64,000 bases of DNA from Zygnema cylindricum (GCA_037447655.1 JBBHKE010001989.1:62001-126000), one strand, 5' to 3'. Positions 1-11,928 are shown, numbered from the stretch's first letter. The notes: generated by a model not told the origin, from the letters alone. Translations and numbers: made by a program.

Positions 1-2212
1 ACTGTGCTAATTACCTCAAGAATAGAGTTCTTACTTCAGCTATAAAAGATCAAACACCTTATGAGAGATGGACAGGCCGGAAACCAGACATATCTCACTT
101 AAAGGTTTTCGGCAGTCAAGTATTCAGTTTAGATACAGATCGGTCTAATTGGAAGCTAGATCCTAAAGGAAAACCGGGATACTTATTAGGATATGATGAA
201 GATGTTAAAGGATATAGAGTTTATGATCTAAAAAGGGAAGATATAATCTTAGTAAAGCATCTAGTAGTTATGGATGAAGGAAAGTCTGTGGATCCCTTCA
301 AATATACGAAGTCAGTAAAAATCAGATTTGAGTCAAAAAATTCCGATAACTTTGAGCTTCCTAACTATCCAGGTTTTAGAGAAGATGACATTCTTGCACG
401 TACAAATCAGACCGAAAAGGACTCGGCTGTGGAAACTCCAGTGACAACTCTACCCGAAGCGGAAGACGTGGTGGAAATTGATTCGGAATCAAGGGATAGG
501 GGAGAAGCCGAGTTTGTTCGAAAGAATCCACGAGAACCATCTATTCCGGCCTCAAATTTTGAGGGGGGGAGGAGAAGTAGCAAAAGACTGCAAGAAAAAC
601 AGGTTAATAACAAGGTAACTAAACTATCTCATCAAGATGAACCTCAAACTAATGGAGAGGCGATGACTTGTCCAGAAAGAAACCGGTGGAAGACAGCCAT
701 CAATGAGGAGATGGCCTCAATCATGGCAGCCGATACTTGGGAGCTGGTGGATTGTCCACCTAACCGAAAACCAATCGGTTGTAAGTGGGTTTTCAAATTA
801 AAACTGAACCCAAATAACACAATCGCGCGCTACAAGGCCAGATTAGTGGCAAAGGGATTTACACAAAAGGAGGGAATTGCCTACGAGGAAACCTTTGCCC
901 CGGTGGTCAGATTTCCCTTTGTCCGCATACTTCTCAGTTTAGCAGCGGCGGAAGACATGGAAGTGCATCAGATGGACATCAAGACAGCCTTTTTGCATGG
1001 AGAATTGGAAGAGGAGATCTTCATGCGACAACCCGAAGGTTTTGTGGAGGAAGGAGAGGAGAGTAAGGTATGCCGGCTGATTAAATCTCTTTATGGTTTG
1101 AAACAAGCGCCTCGACAATGGAATAAGAAGCTTGATGAGTTTCTTACCGGTCTGGGATATATTCGGATCAGCTCAGATCACTCAATCTATGTTTTCGAAG
1201 ATGAGGAAGGTTTTATATTTATTGCAAATTATGTTGATGATTTGCTTGTTTTAAGTAAATCAATGGAAAAAATTAATAAACTGAAAACCGATCTTAAGGG
1301 GAGATTTGAAACGAAGGATATGGGAGAAGCAAAATATATTTTGGGAATTCAAGTAGAGAGGGACCGAAAAAGGAAAATTATAAGACTGACTCAAAATGAA
1401 GCAATAGGGAACATGCTTGAAAAATTTCAAATGGATAAAGCTAATAGTTGTACAACTCCAATGGAGTTGAAGAAGAGAAGTGAGGGGAGTGAGGAAGAAG
1501 GAGTCATAGTCTTAGACGAGGAATTATCTCTTGAAGAACAGAAGTTCATGCAGACTATTCCTTACACGCAAGTAGTGGGAAGTCTAATCTATTTTATGAA
1601 TTGTACCCGGCCGGATTTAGCTGCAGCTGTAGGAGTGCTGAGTAGAAGTCTAAATGCTCCCACTAAGAGGGATAGGGAGTCCTTAGATATTTGATAGGAA
1701 CTAGGGATCTATGGTTGCATTTGGGTGGGGAGAATACTGACATCACTACTTGGAGTGATGCGAGTTATGGTGATGCTCCGATGAGGAGATGCACTTCTGG
1801 ATATGTATTATATGTGGGTGATGGGACTTGCTGTTGGAGTAGCAAACAGCAAAAGGTTATTGCTCAGTCCACCATGGAGGCTGAGTATATGGCCTCTTGC
1901 TCTGCTGTAAAAGAATTGATGTGGGTCAATTTTTTGCTTGGTGAGCTTGGTCACCTTAAGAGTGGTGTGCAGAAAATATTTTGTGATAATAAGGCAGCAA
2001 TCGCTATTTCTGCCAATCCTAAACATCATTTTATAGCCAAACACATGGACATCAGACTCAACTTTGTTAGAGAGAAAGTAGAAAACAAAATAATCAGTTT
2101 AGAGTACAGACCAGATAGTGAGATGGTAGCAGATATGATGACCAAACCTGTGCCTTCCCCTAAGCTAATTTTCTGCAGGGAGAAGTGTGGTCTGAAATTA
2201 AAGATTGACTAG
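1..2212 (+). pseudogene. Ty1/copia pol, 3' part (integrase end, RT, RNase H), element A1
   Basis: The frame is open from base 3, cut by the window edge inside the integrase domain. It runs through the integrase C-terminal part ([20 protein letters not shown]), an acidic hinge (about 300-620), reverse transcriptase with the catalytic YVDD at 1230-1241, and RNase H (TTWSDASYG, EAEYMA, CDNKAAI). The protein makes cDNA from element RNA in the cytoplasmic particle. The frame breaks near 1680: 13 bases present in the related copy near 49690 are missing between short GAG repeats, and RNase H continues in another frame from 1691. No other stop is seen, so this copy is fairly young. Closest relatives in the window are H (38003-44465) and F (44834-51315). 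Confidence 0.95.
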
Positions 2213-2225
2213 AAAATAATGGGAG
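2213..2225 (+). promoter_or_regulatory. Polypurine tract of A1
   Basis: AAAATAATGGGAG lies between the pol stop codon and the LTR start TGTAGAAAC. It would prime plus-strand DNA synthesis. The same spacing (stop codon, 13 bases, TGTWGAA) recurs in D, E and F. Confidence 0.8.
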
Positions 2226-3272
2226 TGTAGAAACTAATGGTTTTAAAGTATTTTCTAGGTCTGAATAGAAATAAAGAAGCCGAGGCAGTCTACCTCTAAC
2301 TTCTCTCTCCAACTCTCAAACTTGTCGCAGTCACTGAGAAATTGGAGAGGAAGCTAGAGCCATGGCTACCTAGGCTATCCTGAGGTTTACGGGAAATTTA
2401 TACTAGTTAAGGGATTATTTACTAAAAGGTATATGCCGGCCACAGGATTTGATCTTGGTACCTGCCGGCCGACAACCAGAATTAGTCGGTAGCCTTAGCC
2501 GTTAAGTCTAGCAATAGTGTTACGTATTATATAGTACGATATTTACTTAAACATTAATACGTAGGTTAAATCATTTAACTGCAACTCTTTACGGTATACA
2601 TAGATTCGGTAATGTATAAGTACGGAATACGGTACATGCACGAAATCAATACCGCGCATTTATTTCGTAAGTGAAACGAATACCGCGCATGTATTTATTA
2701 CGGCTACGATTAAATTAGATTCTAATCGGACGGCCGGAATTAGCGCCGAGATCGCGGAAGAAGATTTCGGCGGTTTGTGGCCATCGCCACATCGGATGAC
2801 GCGTGGCGAAATTACATTGGATCGTGGAATCTCCGGAGATTATGGCACCGAATCCGGATATGACATGTGTCGACATTTAGGCCATGTCGTACAATGTTCG
2901 TACATAAAGTACACCGGCAGCTGTACTTTTGCGTACGGAACTGTATTCTGATTGGTTCCGTACATCAGTAGATAGAGTCTGTGAGAGAGATAGGACTTAG
3001 AAAAATTAGGAGATAGGACCCTCTCTCCCAGAGAGCTTCTGTACAAAAGGTCAACTTTGACCCTCCATAACTTACTGCTCAGGGGAGCAAATTCAGAGAT
3101 TCTTTTTGCTATCGACTCAGGGGAGTCTTGCCTTCACAGGGGTGCAGGTGGTTAGAGTTTTTGTCTGCCAAGGTGGCAGTTATTTTTGTTGAAACACAAA
3201 GGGGTTAGGATTATCCTAGAGGCTTCTTGGAAGCTGTCCACTCTCAGGACTTATGGAGGTCTCAGAGTTTTA
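2226..3272 (+). repeat. 3' LTR of copia A1
   Basis: It starts TGTAGAAAC after the polypurine tract and ends GAGTTTTA (GAGTTTCA in relatives), where sequence switches sharply to minus-strand integrase of element M, so A1 is inserted in M. Inside: long hairpin (arms 2283-2312 and 2342-2371, loop with CTTGTCGCAGTCACTGA), antisense tRNA-like module (about 2420-2510), AAGTAC hairpin near 2905-2930, AGGACTTAG at 2992-3000, then purine-loop stem-loops at 3076-3089, 3114-3127, 3131-3148 and 3165-3179. The last codons would be the start of gag (ATG at 3253). Confidence 0.9.
3114..3179 (+). promoter_or_regulatory. Tandem purine-loop stem-loops at the end of the A1 LTR
   Basis: Three stem-loops follow each other: GACTC-AGGG-GAGTC (3114-3127), CCTTCAC-AGGG-GTGCAGG (3131-3148) and CTGCC-AAGGT-GGCAG (3165-3179); a fourth, TGCTC-AGGG-GAGCA, lies just upstream (3076-3089). 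The same series with different stem bases is found in all the related LTRs here, always within about 200 bases before the primer-binding site. Position suggests a packaging, dimerisation or translation signal in the RNA leader; that role is inferred. Confidence 0.65.
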
Positions 3273-5378
3273 GTTGGCACAGTTCATTGCTTCTGCCCAA
3301 AATCTCTTTCCTATTTTCTTGTCGGCCAACATACTGCATGCATTATCTCCTAATGTTCGATTCAACCTCTCAGCTACGCCATTTTGTTCCAAGTTATATG
3401 GTACAGTTTTTTGGTGCTGCACTCCCTCATCTCTCAAATATTCCTCAAACTGGTTAGAGGTATATTCCCCTCCATTATCACTCTTTATCCTCTTAATAGT
3501 GGTTTCATGCAACTTTTCACTCCAGGCTTTATATTCTTTGAAGTAAGTTGATGCTTCAGACTTTGTTTTCAAAAAGTAGACTCTAGAGTATCTATACCAG
3601 TCATCGGTTATTGTCATCATAAACCTCTTTCCTCTAACTGAAGGTACTTTTACTTGTCCCCTAATAACTGTGTGGACCAAATCTAACACTTTCACCTTTA
3701 TATGTGGCAGATTTGGGAAAGGGAAGTTTGTGAGCCTTAACTTAAGCACAATCACTACAATCATCCATCATTTCATTATCCCTAAACTGAATGCCTTCTA
3801 CTACCCCAAGCTTTTTCATTTCCCTCAACCTATCAAAATGCGCATGCCCCAATCGCTTATACCAAATCATCAACTTAGGAACACCAACATAATAAGCATT
3901 CTTCTTTTCATCACTCAGGTTAAGCCTAAACATTCCTTGGCTACCCTTATCTGTCGTGAAGTAATCTTCATCCCCATACTTAGCTGTAAAGACTCCCTTT
4001 CTAGTGAAGGTATCAAACTCGTTGTCATCTAACACAGACGTAGAGACAAGATTTTTACTCAGCTGAGGAATAAAGAGTACATCTGAGAATGTAAGTATAG
4101 AAGTCTTACTCTCCACTAAGACTTTCAGATCTACTGATCCCACTAGATCTGTAGTAACCACTCTCTCATCCCCATACTCTATCTCTTTAGTAGGGATCTT
4201 TCTTAGCTTAGTGAAGAGTTCTTTATCACGACACATATACATGGATACACCTGAGTCGATAATCCATCCTTCCTGTGGAGCTTCCCGAATTGCTTCAAGG
4301 GCACACTTTTGTCTCCGAGGGATCTCCTTCTCCTCCAGACTCTCGTTCAGAAGAAGCTCCCCATCCTCCTCAGAGGACTCATCCTCGGTTTCTCCTGTCA
4401 CTTTTGTAACCACAAGTATCTTTTTCTTTCCTCCGGAAGAACCCCCTCCACGGTTCTCTTGGAGCCTCGGCTCCGACAGCTTAACACAATCTGCGATAAA
4501 GTGTCCCGACTTTTTGCAAAAATGACAAAGACCCTTTGGGGGCCTCGGTCCTCCAGAATGATCTCTTTCCCCTTTGTACGGTTTCTTAGGGTCTTTCCCC
4601 CATCGGTCCCCTCCTGCTGCTAGAGCTTGGATGCTCTTTCCTCCTCTCCTAATCTCCACTGTGTTTTCCTGCACAAGTATCATCCTGACCACTGTGTTCC
4701 ATTTCCATGAACTATCAGGCACTTCCTGTACTCGGTACACTATGTTCTCGAACTCATCTGGTAACTTCATGATAAGAGTGTTAACTTTCATTTCATTGTA
4801 CCTGTCCACCCTGCACTTTCCATCTCCATATACAATCAAGAAAGATCATTACAGTATCTAACATCTTTCCTCTTTTGTATATGTAACTCACTAGTTTTTG
4901 CTCAGCCAACTGGAGCTCTTGAATGGTTCCAGCTCTATAAATCTCCACCAAACTCACCCACAACTCCTCAGCCTTGTAAATGTGAAGATGAGGGGTGGCC
5001 AAAGCTTGAGTGAGGTGCCTCAGAATGAAGTTTTTGGCAGCCATGTTTACATCCTCCCACATTTGAGTATCGTTCTCCGCGGTCTTCACGGTCGCCGTTC
5101 CTGGTACTCTGGCAATAGGAGTAAGGGGTGTCTCCTTCCCTTTCCCTTTTTCGGACACATTGTTGTCCCCATCATCTGCCTCCTTCGCTGAGGCAGCTGT
5201 TGCTGCAGGAAACCTTACTCCTCCAAATCCTGGTGGAGTTTCCGAAGGTGGACGTTTCACTTGTCCACTGACGATACCCCAGTACCGTTTTTCGCACAAA
5301 GCTCCCATCATCATGGCTTCCCAATAGATGAACCCAGATCGATTGAATGTGGGCACCCTAGAAGGTGGGCCAATAACC
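3273..5378 (-). pseudogene. Ty1/copia gag-protease-integrase, element M (5' half)
   Basis: Read leftwards from the primer-binding site: gag N-terminus (GPPSRVP, then a YWEAMM segment), CCHC zinc knuckle CHFCKKSGHFIADC near 4487-4528, protease with IIDSG near 4250, the GAG-pre-integrase HHCC region near 3742-3870, and integrase core ([27 protein letters not shown]). Frames shift between 4839 and 4793 and near 3750. It stops at 3273, where A1 is inserted; the pol 3' half lies beyond the left window edge. The initiating ATG that relatives have in the primer-binding site is ATT here. Confidence 0.93.
5366..5378 (-). promoter_or_regulatory. Primer-binding site of element M
   Basis: On the minus strand this reads GGTTATTGGCCCA, one base away from the GGTTATGGGCCCA of the other copia copies. 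It directly follows the LTR end and is complementary to the anticodon arm of initiator tRNA-Met, not to its 3' end. Confidence 0.75.
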
Positions 5379-6150
5379 TATAATTGTGTGTCCTCTATTG
5401 GACCACAGAATACATGAAGCCTCTAGATAGTATTTAACTAACCCACTTCAAGCCACAACCACTGCTGTCCAAGAAGGCAAAATGACAGTTTGACTGCACC
5501 CTTGTGTAGCTTGGACTCCTTTGAGTCTGTAGCAAAAAGAATCACTGAAAACGGCCAACCAACCGATATGTTATGAGTCTGCAAAGATGCCAAGTTTTAA
5601 ACAAACTCTCAAAGAGAAAGAGGTACATATATACCAAATTCTCTAAGTTTTAAATACCCTCTCACAACTCCTATCAATTGAATGTACGAACCAATATGAT
5701 CACTGTAGGGTATAAGAAAGTACTATGGCCGATGTACTTTTGTACGGCCTATGTACGGCAACGCCATTAAGTGGACGCGTGTCCACTTTTAACTTGTCCG
5801 TATGTTCGCCGGAATTTTTGCGACCAAATGTCATCCCTCTGCGTGGCGCCACGTCATGCCACATCCGCAAACGCCAAAGTGACCATTCTGCGATTTTGGC
5901 AGTGATATACGCCATCCGATTAATTCCAACATTAAATGTCCGCAGTGAAAACAAATGTCCGATTCATTTTTTTTTCCGTGCGAGATAATGTTCGCACTAT
6001 ATAACATTGGTTCCAAATTCTCTTGTTCGTTATCCAGTTAATTGGAATCATGGCTTAAACAGAGGTTAAAAAAATATCAAACCTAATGTATCCTAACGGA
6101 CTTCTACGACAGACTGGTTAGAGCTACCGGCTACGTTGCGCTCTACCGGT

Positions 6151-7329
6151 TGTTGATATTTGTGTATTTTCTAGGTTTGTAAATAGGATAGAAAAAGCCA
6201 GCGGCAATCTGCCTCTAACTCCCCTCTCCAAGCCCCCACACTTGTTGAAGTCACTGAAGGCTGGATAGGGAGCTAGAGCCATGGCTGCCTAAGCTCTCTA
6301 GAGAAGACAGGGGTAAATTAGGTAGACTTACCAAAAGTTGGTTGACGGACCCAGGAATTTATCCTGGTCCCTGCCGTTCGTCAATTTGCATTAGCCGTTA
6401 GCTCTAGCCGTTAAGTCTAGGACACATATTACGATATATAGGGTTTGATAAATATATAAATCGTCACATGTATTTAATTCGTTTAACGGCGAATAGATAC
6501 TTAGTGCATAGATACATTTTGATTCAGTGCGAAGTACGGTATGGGGACAGAACGGATACCGCGCATTTGTTTCGATAGCGAAACAAATACCGCGCTTCGA
6601 ATTTCAGCGGCTAGGATTATAGCCGGTTTTGATCGGACGGTCGCGATAGGCGCCGCGATCACGGAAAAGACACTTTTGGTGTTTTACGATCTTTGCCACG
6701 TCAGATGACACGTGGCGTGATAACATTGGATTATGGGAATTCCGAAGATTACAAGAACTAATCCTGATTTGACACGTGTCGACATTTTGGCCATGTCGTA
6801 CAATGGCCGTACACAAAGTACACCGGCATCTGTACTTTTCTGTACGACAGAGTAATTTGATTGGTGTCGTACTTCAGTAGATAGAGTTTTAGAGGGGGAA
6901 TAGGACTTAGAAAATTTTGGGTAGGTAACTGCCTCTCCTAGAGAGCACTCTGTATAAATGGCAAACTTTGGCCAGCCATAACTATCAATTTACTTGACCA
7001 TTTTCAGTGATTCTTTTTGTTGCGGACTCAGGGGAGTCCAGGCTACACAAGGGTGTAGTCAGTTAGAGTTTTTATCTGCCAGGGTGGCTGCATTTCTAAG
7101 GGAAAGTCAAAGTGGGTGAATGTGTCCAAATCTCATATTCTAACTTTGCATTCTGTAGTGGAACTGAGCACAGAGAAAGTTTTGATTTCACAAGGGTGAA
7201 TCTGTATTGGGTTTCTACCTGTCAAAGGGTCAGTCATTTGGGTTTATATCAAGTTGGAGTCGGCACTACCTAGATTAGCTTCTTTTGGATCTGCATACTC
7301 TGAGGGTCAATGGAGGTCTCAGAGTTTCA
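6151..7329 (+). repeat. Solo copia LTR with 5-bp target duplication
   Basis: It starts TGTTGATATT and ends GAGTTTCA. The flanking CCGGT at 6146-6150 is repeated exactly at 7330-7334, which is a perfect target-site duplication, and no internal region is present, so this is a solo LTR left by LTR-LTR recombination. It holds the long hairpin (about 6203-6285), a tRNA-like module (outer stem 6342-6350 with 6376-6384, T arm 6351-6367), CACGTG boxes near 6709 and 6773, AGGACTTAG at 6902-6910, and stem-loops GGACTC-AGGG-GAGTCC (7024-7039), CTACAC-AAGG-GTGTAG (7043-7058) and TTCAC-AAGG-GTGAA (7187-7200). Confidence 0.95.
6333..6425 (-). other. tRNA-like Pol III-type module in the solo LTR (antisense)
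   Basis: On the minus strand: A-box-like TAGACTTAACGG, a covarying outer stem (TTGACGAAC with GTCCGTCAA), a T-arm hairpin with perfect 5-bp stem CCAGG/CCTGG and 7-base loop, then TTTT at 6333-6336. The order A box, B box, T run is that of a Pol III type 2 gene. In this copy the B box has drifted (GGATAAATTCC). Confidence 0.6.
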
Positions 7330-7570
7330 CCGGTCAGAGGTTCCAGTCCTGGCGGGCTCAACCTTTTGTTGAGAGTGACATAAGTCACTCTTTAGCCCTG
7401 CCTACTTAAGCTAGGACAGCCATGGCTCAGCCACCCTCTCTATCTCTGAGTGACTACAACAAGTATGGTGGGTAGAGAGGGGAGGTGGAGGCAGGCTGTC
7501 CGCCTTTTCCCTTTTTTATTTGTACTAAATTTAGACTTAGAAAATACCATAAAAATTAATAATTTCAACA

Positions 7571-8214
7571 ATACTAAATTCCTTTACGGAGAAGGAAAGG
7601 TTGAAGCTTTTGCAACAGTCTTTGACAAAAGAGCTCAGTTTAATCAGAATAGGAAACAGTTTAACCAGAATCAGAATCAGTTTAATCAATTTTATTAGAG
7701 GCTAAATAGACAATCTTCTACTGCTAGTTTCTATTGTTCTGAGAAATGTCATGGATACAGGTACGGTCCCAAGCTGAAAAAGGCTAAAGAGACAAGTTTA
7801 TACAGGCCGGGTTGGCTGCAAAGCCAATATCACAAAGGTTTTTTTGGAAATCCTACTTGTGGGAATGCTCTCTTTTTTGCTTCTACAACTGATGCAGATG
7901 AGTCTTTGAGCTTCAATGAGGAAGACGAATGGAAGTTATTTGCTATGGCGGCAGCAATGGAGGGGCCCAAGGATGCAAGATGGATCATGGATACGGGAGC
8001 ATCGGCACACATGTGTCGGAACAAGGCGGCTTTTACAAATCTGCAGCAAACGCCTCCAAAGAGTATATATTATGCATCTGGGATGAGTGTTCAAACCTCA
8101 ACTCAGGGTGATGTATCTTTAATGATAGATGTGGGGGGAAAGTCAGTAGAGAGGACTCTTAACAATGTTTTGTATGTTCCACACTTTAAAAATAACTTAT
8201 TTCTACATCATTAG
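7571..8214 (+). pseudogene. Copia gag C-terminus and protease, element B
   Basis: Element B resumes right after the M LTR. A repetitive QFNQN segment (7639-7690) is followed by a decayed CCHC knuckle near 7729-7770 and a protease with the active-site motif WIMDTGASAHMC near 7980-8016, then a copia protease body ending VLYVPHFKNN. Several stops separate the gag piece from the protease. The family is closer to element G (52-58 kb) than to the A/D/H group. The gag N-terminus and 5' LTR lie to the left of M, outside the window. Confidence 0.85.
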
Positions 8215-8344
8215 TGGAAAGCAAAGGCTTTGAAGTCATTATGAAAGGAGGTAGACAGGTTGTTAGCAAGAAATGAAAAGTAGCGGTAACATGAACAAGA
8301 GATGGTAGCAAAATGTACCGGATGTACATAGCTGAATATAAATA

Positions 8345-9420
8345 AAATGATGTTCTCTACTCCAGTGTCCAATCTGATAATGAGTTGTGGCATAAAAGAA
8401 TAGGACACATGAATTATGATAGTCTAAAGAAAATGGTGAATTCGAGAAAAGTTGATGGAGTTTCTCTCACATCTCATCCTAAAAAATCATGTGATGGTTG
8501 TTCACTAGGCAAGATCCATAGATTGTCATTTCCACAGGTAACAGACAACAGATCGGAAAGGGTTTTGCAGCTAATCCATTTTGATGTTCTCTGTCCTTCA
8601 CAAGTGGCGTCGACACAAGTGGCGTCGACAGGAGACGTCCACTATATGGTCACATTTACAGATGACTACTCGAGGTACACCAAAGTTTACTTCATGCAAC
8701 ATAAGAGTGAAGTGTTTACTCACTTCAAACACTACAAAGCGTGGGCGGGGAAGCTTCATGGAGTTCCAATCTTGGCGTTGAGATTGGACAATGGGGGAGA
8801 ATACACATCGAAGGAATTCGAAAAATTTCCTCTTCAGGAAAGTATCAATCACAATCTTACAGTTCCATATAGAATGGAACAGAATGGTGTTTCTAAGAGA
8901 TTAAATAGGACAATGACAGAGAGTGCTCGGTCCATGCTTGTAGATAAAGGGCTAGATTTAAAATTGTGTGCTGAAGCATTGAACTCTGCTGTTTATATTA
9001 AAAATATAATTGCTTCTAGATCTGTTAGCACTACACTTTATGAGCTTTGGACAGGAGAAAAACCTGATGTTAGTCACTTTAAAATCTTTGGCAGCAAGTG
9101 TTTTACTTTAGATATTTCACAGGATAGATGAAAAATGGAGGCTAAAGGCCTACTTGGGATTTTCATAGGGTATGATAATATTGCGAAAGGATATAGAGTT
9201 TTTGTATTAGAGAAACAAAAAGTGATTATTTTTAGGAATATCCTGATTAAAGATGAACAGGATTCGGTTGACCTTTTTCAAGTGCCAGATCAACCGGCCA
9301 AGGAAAAGCAAGAATATGTCATTATTCACCATACGCAGCGAGTCTACTTTCCACCGGCAAATGGAACACCTATTCCTTCTGTTCCTCTAGTTCCTTCGCA
9401 AGATGTTTCACCCTAAGTTA
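8345..9420 (+). pseudogene. Copia integrase, element B
   Basis: GAG-pre-integrase HHCC region (LWHKRIGHMNYDSLKKM, CDGCSLGKIH) near 8382-8525, then integrase core: TFTDDYSRY, LDNGGEYTS and EQNGVSKRLNRT. A 15-bp direct duplication (8598-8629) repeats the residues QVAST in the spot where the core's first catalytic Asp region begins. One stop at about 9129 separates the core from the C-terminal part (9135-9416). The protein would join cDNA ends to the target in the nucleus. Confidence 0.9.
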
Positions 9421-11130
9421 CAACTCACGAGGAAGGACTTAGCACAGTCAGTACCAAATCACGTTACAGTTGAAGCAAAGAAGAAAAATAAAAGGTTGCC
9501 GACGATTTCAGCCTCAAAATTTCCGGTGGGAAAGAGATCTAGCAGCCGTCTGCAAGCAAGCTCTCACTTTGCTTTTTCTACAGCCACAGAGGAGCCTCTA
9601 ACAATCCAGGAGGCATTCTCATCACTTGAGAGAAATCAGTGGATCGAGGCAGCCAACGATGAAATTAAGTCTATTATGGAGGCATAAACATGGGAGCTGG
9701 TGGATCTTCCTCCGGGCAAAAAAGCCATCGACAGCAAATGGGTATTCAAGGTGAAGCTGAACCCGGACAACACCATCAAAAGGTATAAGGCCAAACTAGT
9801 GGCCAAGGGGTATAATAAAAAAAAAGGTATTGACTTTGAGGAAACCTTGTCTCGAGTTGTCAAATTTCCAACAGTCAGAATTTTGCTAAGTCTAGCGGCT
9901 ACAGTGAATATAGAAATACAAATGGATGTAAAAACGACCTTTTTGCATGGAGAGTTAGAAGAAACCATTTACATGAAACAACCTGAAATGTATGTTGAAA
10001 AGGGAAAGGAAGAATTAGTGTGTAAATTGAGGAAATCTTTGTATGGGCTAAAACAAGCTTAGCGTCAGTGGAATTTGAAGTTAGGTGTTTTTTTGACAAG
10101 GCTGGGATTTAAGAGAATTAGCTCAGATCATTCTGTATATGTCTTACAAGGAGGGGATGGGATACTTTACATTGTTCTATATGTGGATGACTTATTATTA
10201 ATAAGTAAGTCAATGAATGAAATAAACCGCATTAAAGCGACTTTAAGGTCTAGGTTTCAGATGAAGGACCTTGGAGAGGCCAAGTATATCTTAGGTATAT
10301 AGTTAGAAAGAGACAGAAACAAAAGGCTGATTATGATGACTAAGAAAGAAGCAATAAGTAACATGCTAGAATACTTTGAAATGAAAGATGTGAAAGGATC
10401 TATAACTCCATTGGAAATGAGGCAAAAATTTGAAGGAATTGAGTCAAACTTAGGCATAATGATTTGTGAGTGTCCAGAGATAGGGGAGGAAGAGTTTATG
10501 GCTTCAAAGCCATATTGACAGGCAGTTAGAAGTCTTATATATTTTATGAACTGTACGAGACCTGACATTGCAGCAGCTGTGGGAGCCTTGAGTAAATGTT
10601 TGAAGAATCCTAAAAAGGCAGATTGGGAAGCAGCAAAAAGGGTGTTGAAATATCTTGTAGGTACTCGAAATCTCAAGCTAGTACTCGGAGGTGGAGAGGT
10701 GAAAATACTGACATGGAGCGATGCTAGCTATGGAGACACGCAAAGCCAGAAATCTACGACCGGCTTTGTTCTGAATATTGGATATGGAACTTGCTGCTAG
10801 AGTAGCAAATTACAAAAGGTTATAGCTTAATCCATAATGGAGTCAGAATATATGGCAGCAGCTTCCGCCCTCAAGAAGCTCCTTTTGTTCTAGTCCATTT
10901 TACAGAAACTTAGGTGTATGCAAACTGGTCCACAAGCTATCTAGTGTGACAACCAAGCAGCCATTGCAATTGCCTCTAACCCTAGCCATCAATTTAAGAG
11001 CAAACACATGGATGTTAGACTTCACTTTGTTAGAGAAAAAGTACTTGCAAAAGTCGTTAAATTGTGTTATTTACAGGAGGAGAAGATGGTGGCTGAAATG
11101 TTAACAAAAGCCCTTCTTGCTCGCAGTTGA
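9421..11130 (+). pseudogene. Copia reverse transcriptase and RNase H, element B
   Basis: Hinge, then RT opening near 9640 ([25 protein letters not shown]), the catalytic YVDD near 10180, and RNase H (TWSDASYGD near 10710, then CDNQAAIAIA near 10950, SKHMDVRLHF). In-frame stops lie at about 9685, 10060, 10300, 10516, 10798 and later, so the copy is dead and old. The C-terminal tail (VAEMLTKALL) ends near 11130. Confidence 0.9.
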
Positions 11131-11928
11131 TGATTTGATTCACAAGATCGGAAGAACGAGATTTAAACTCGGTATTCTGGAAATATACTGGTATAGTTGG
11201 ACGGTACCATCGTCAATTGAATTTGTTCCAACGGACGCGATTCACCTAGGACCAAAAGCGTGATTCACGAGGGACCATAAGCGTGATTCACGAGGGACCA
11301 TAAGCGTGATTCGCGTGGGACCACAAGTGACGAAGCACTCAGATGCTTCGTACTACACGACAACATTCGGCCGGACTTTAGCGACTACCGCTGACTAAGC
11401 ATTTGGAACGTTTTGTGTACGGTTCAATATATGGAAATATTTGAATAACATTGTTTTATAGTTTAGTGTAATTAAAAATAATGTTCCATTAATCAGGTTT
11501 TTAGAAAAAAATAATTAGGGTTTTGAGGTATAGTGACATGTAGGTAAGATGCTTTGTCGGTAGTCAGGATAATAACCATAGTAACGGTTACCCAAATTAG
11601 TCTAGATCAGTAGATACACAGTGTGAGTATATAACTTAGGACTTAGCCAATTTTGTAGCATCCAATTTTTGGAATATGATTTTCTAAAGAAAGTTTTTGG
11701 GAGACTTCTAGACATAATATCTTATGGTTTATTAAGTCATTTGCGCTACAATTTTGGGAATTGTTAGCTTATTGTATTGTGTATTAGTGGGGAAAATTTG
11801 AGTCATATTGTCTTTCTGAGTCATATTTGGTGTTAGCTCAAAGTTGGTTGTTGAGTAGGTGCTTGTTAGCTTTAGTTGTTTTCCATGTCTACTTTCACTA
11901 CTACTGTTGGTTCCCTCATACAACGGTG
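11131..11928 (+). repeat. Probable 3' LTR of element B
   Basis: No clean polypurine tract or LTR start is visible, so the left border is approximate. Support: it follows RNase H, contains AGGACTTAG at 11638-11646 after a TATA-like ATATAA, as in the other LTRs, and ends with a gag-like start (ATG near 11887 followed by STFTTTVGS codons), which parallels element G, where the LTR encodes the first gag residues. A tandem repeat sits at 11237-11326. Confidence 0.55.
11237..11326 (+). repeat. 23-bp tandem repeat in the B LTR
   Basis: About four units: 11237-11257 (21 bases, diverged), 11258-11280 and 11281-11303 (identical, GCGTGATTCACGAGGGACC plus ATAA) and 11304-11326 (diverged). Enhancer-like tandem repeats in U3 are common in LTR elements; no factor site is claimed. 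Confidence 0.85.

Larger units (their letters stand above)
5379..7570 (-). repeat. 5' LTR of copia M, split by a solo LTR
   Basis: The LTR reads leftwards from 7570 (TGTTGAAATT) to 5379, next to the primer-binding site. A solo LTR of another family (6151-7329) plus its duplicated CCGGT interrupts it, so the LTR itself is 5379-6150 joined to 7335-7570. The outer piece contains the long hairpin (about 7420-7498, loop CTTGTTGTAGTCACT). The tRNA-like module is cut in two: A-box side near 6117-6150, B box GGTTCCAGTCC at 7339-7349, T run at 7364-7367. M is inserted in element B, whose gag resumes at 7571. Confidence 0.88.

Noticed and set aside
2226-3272. Hammerhead ribozyme in the LTRs (retrozyme-like), suggested by CAGTCACTGA in the hairpin loop
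   Set aside because: The required CTGATGA and GAAA core is missing; the only CTGATGAG noticed (near 20061) is coding sequence of pol.
1-3275. Inversion between A1 and M, because the window starts at the same integrase position where M is cut
   Set aside because: The break at 3272 is an LTR terminus, which simple insertion of A1 into M explains; the window start is probably coincidental.
3227-4861. Plus-strand frames opposite element M, and similar frames opposite the other pol genes
   Set aside because: Antisense shadows of gag-pol with no domain of their own.
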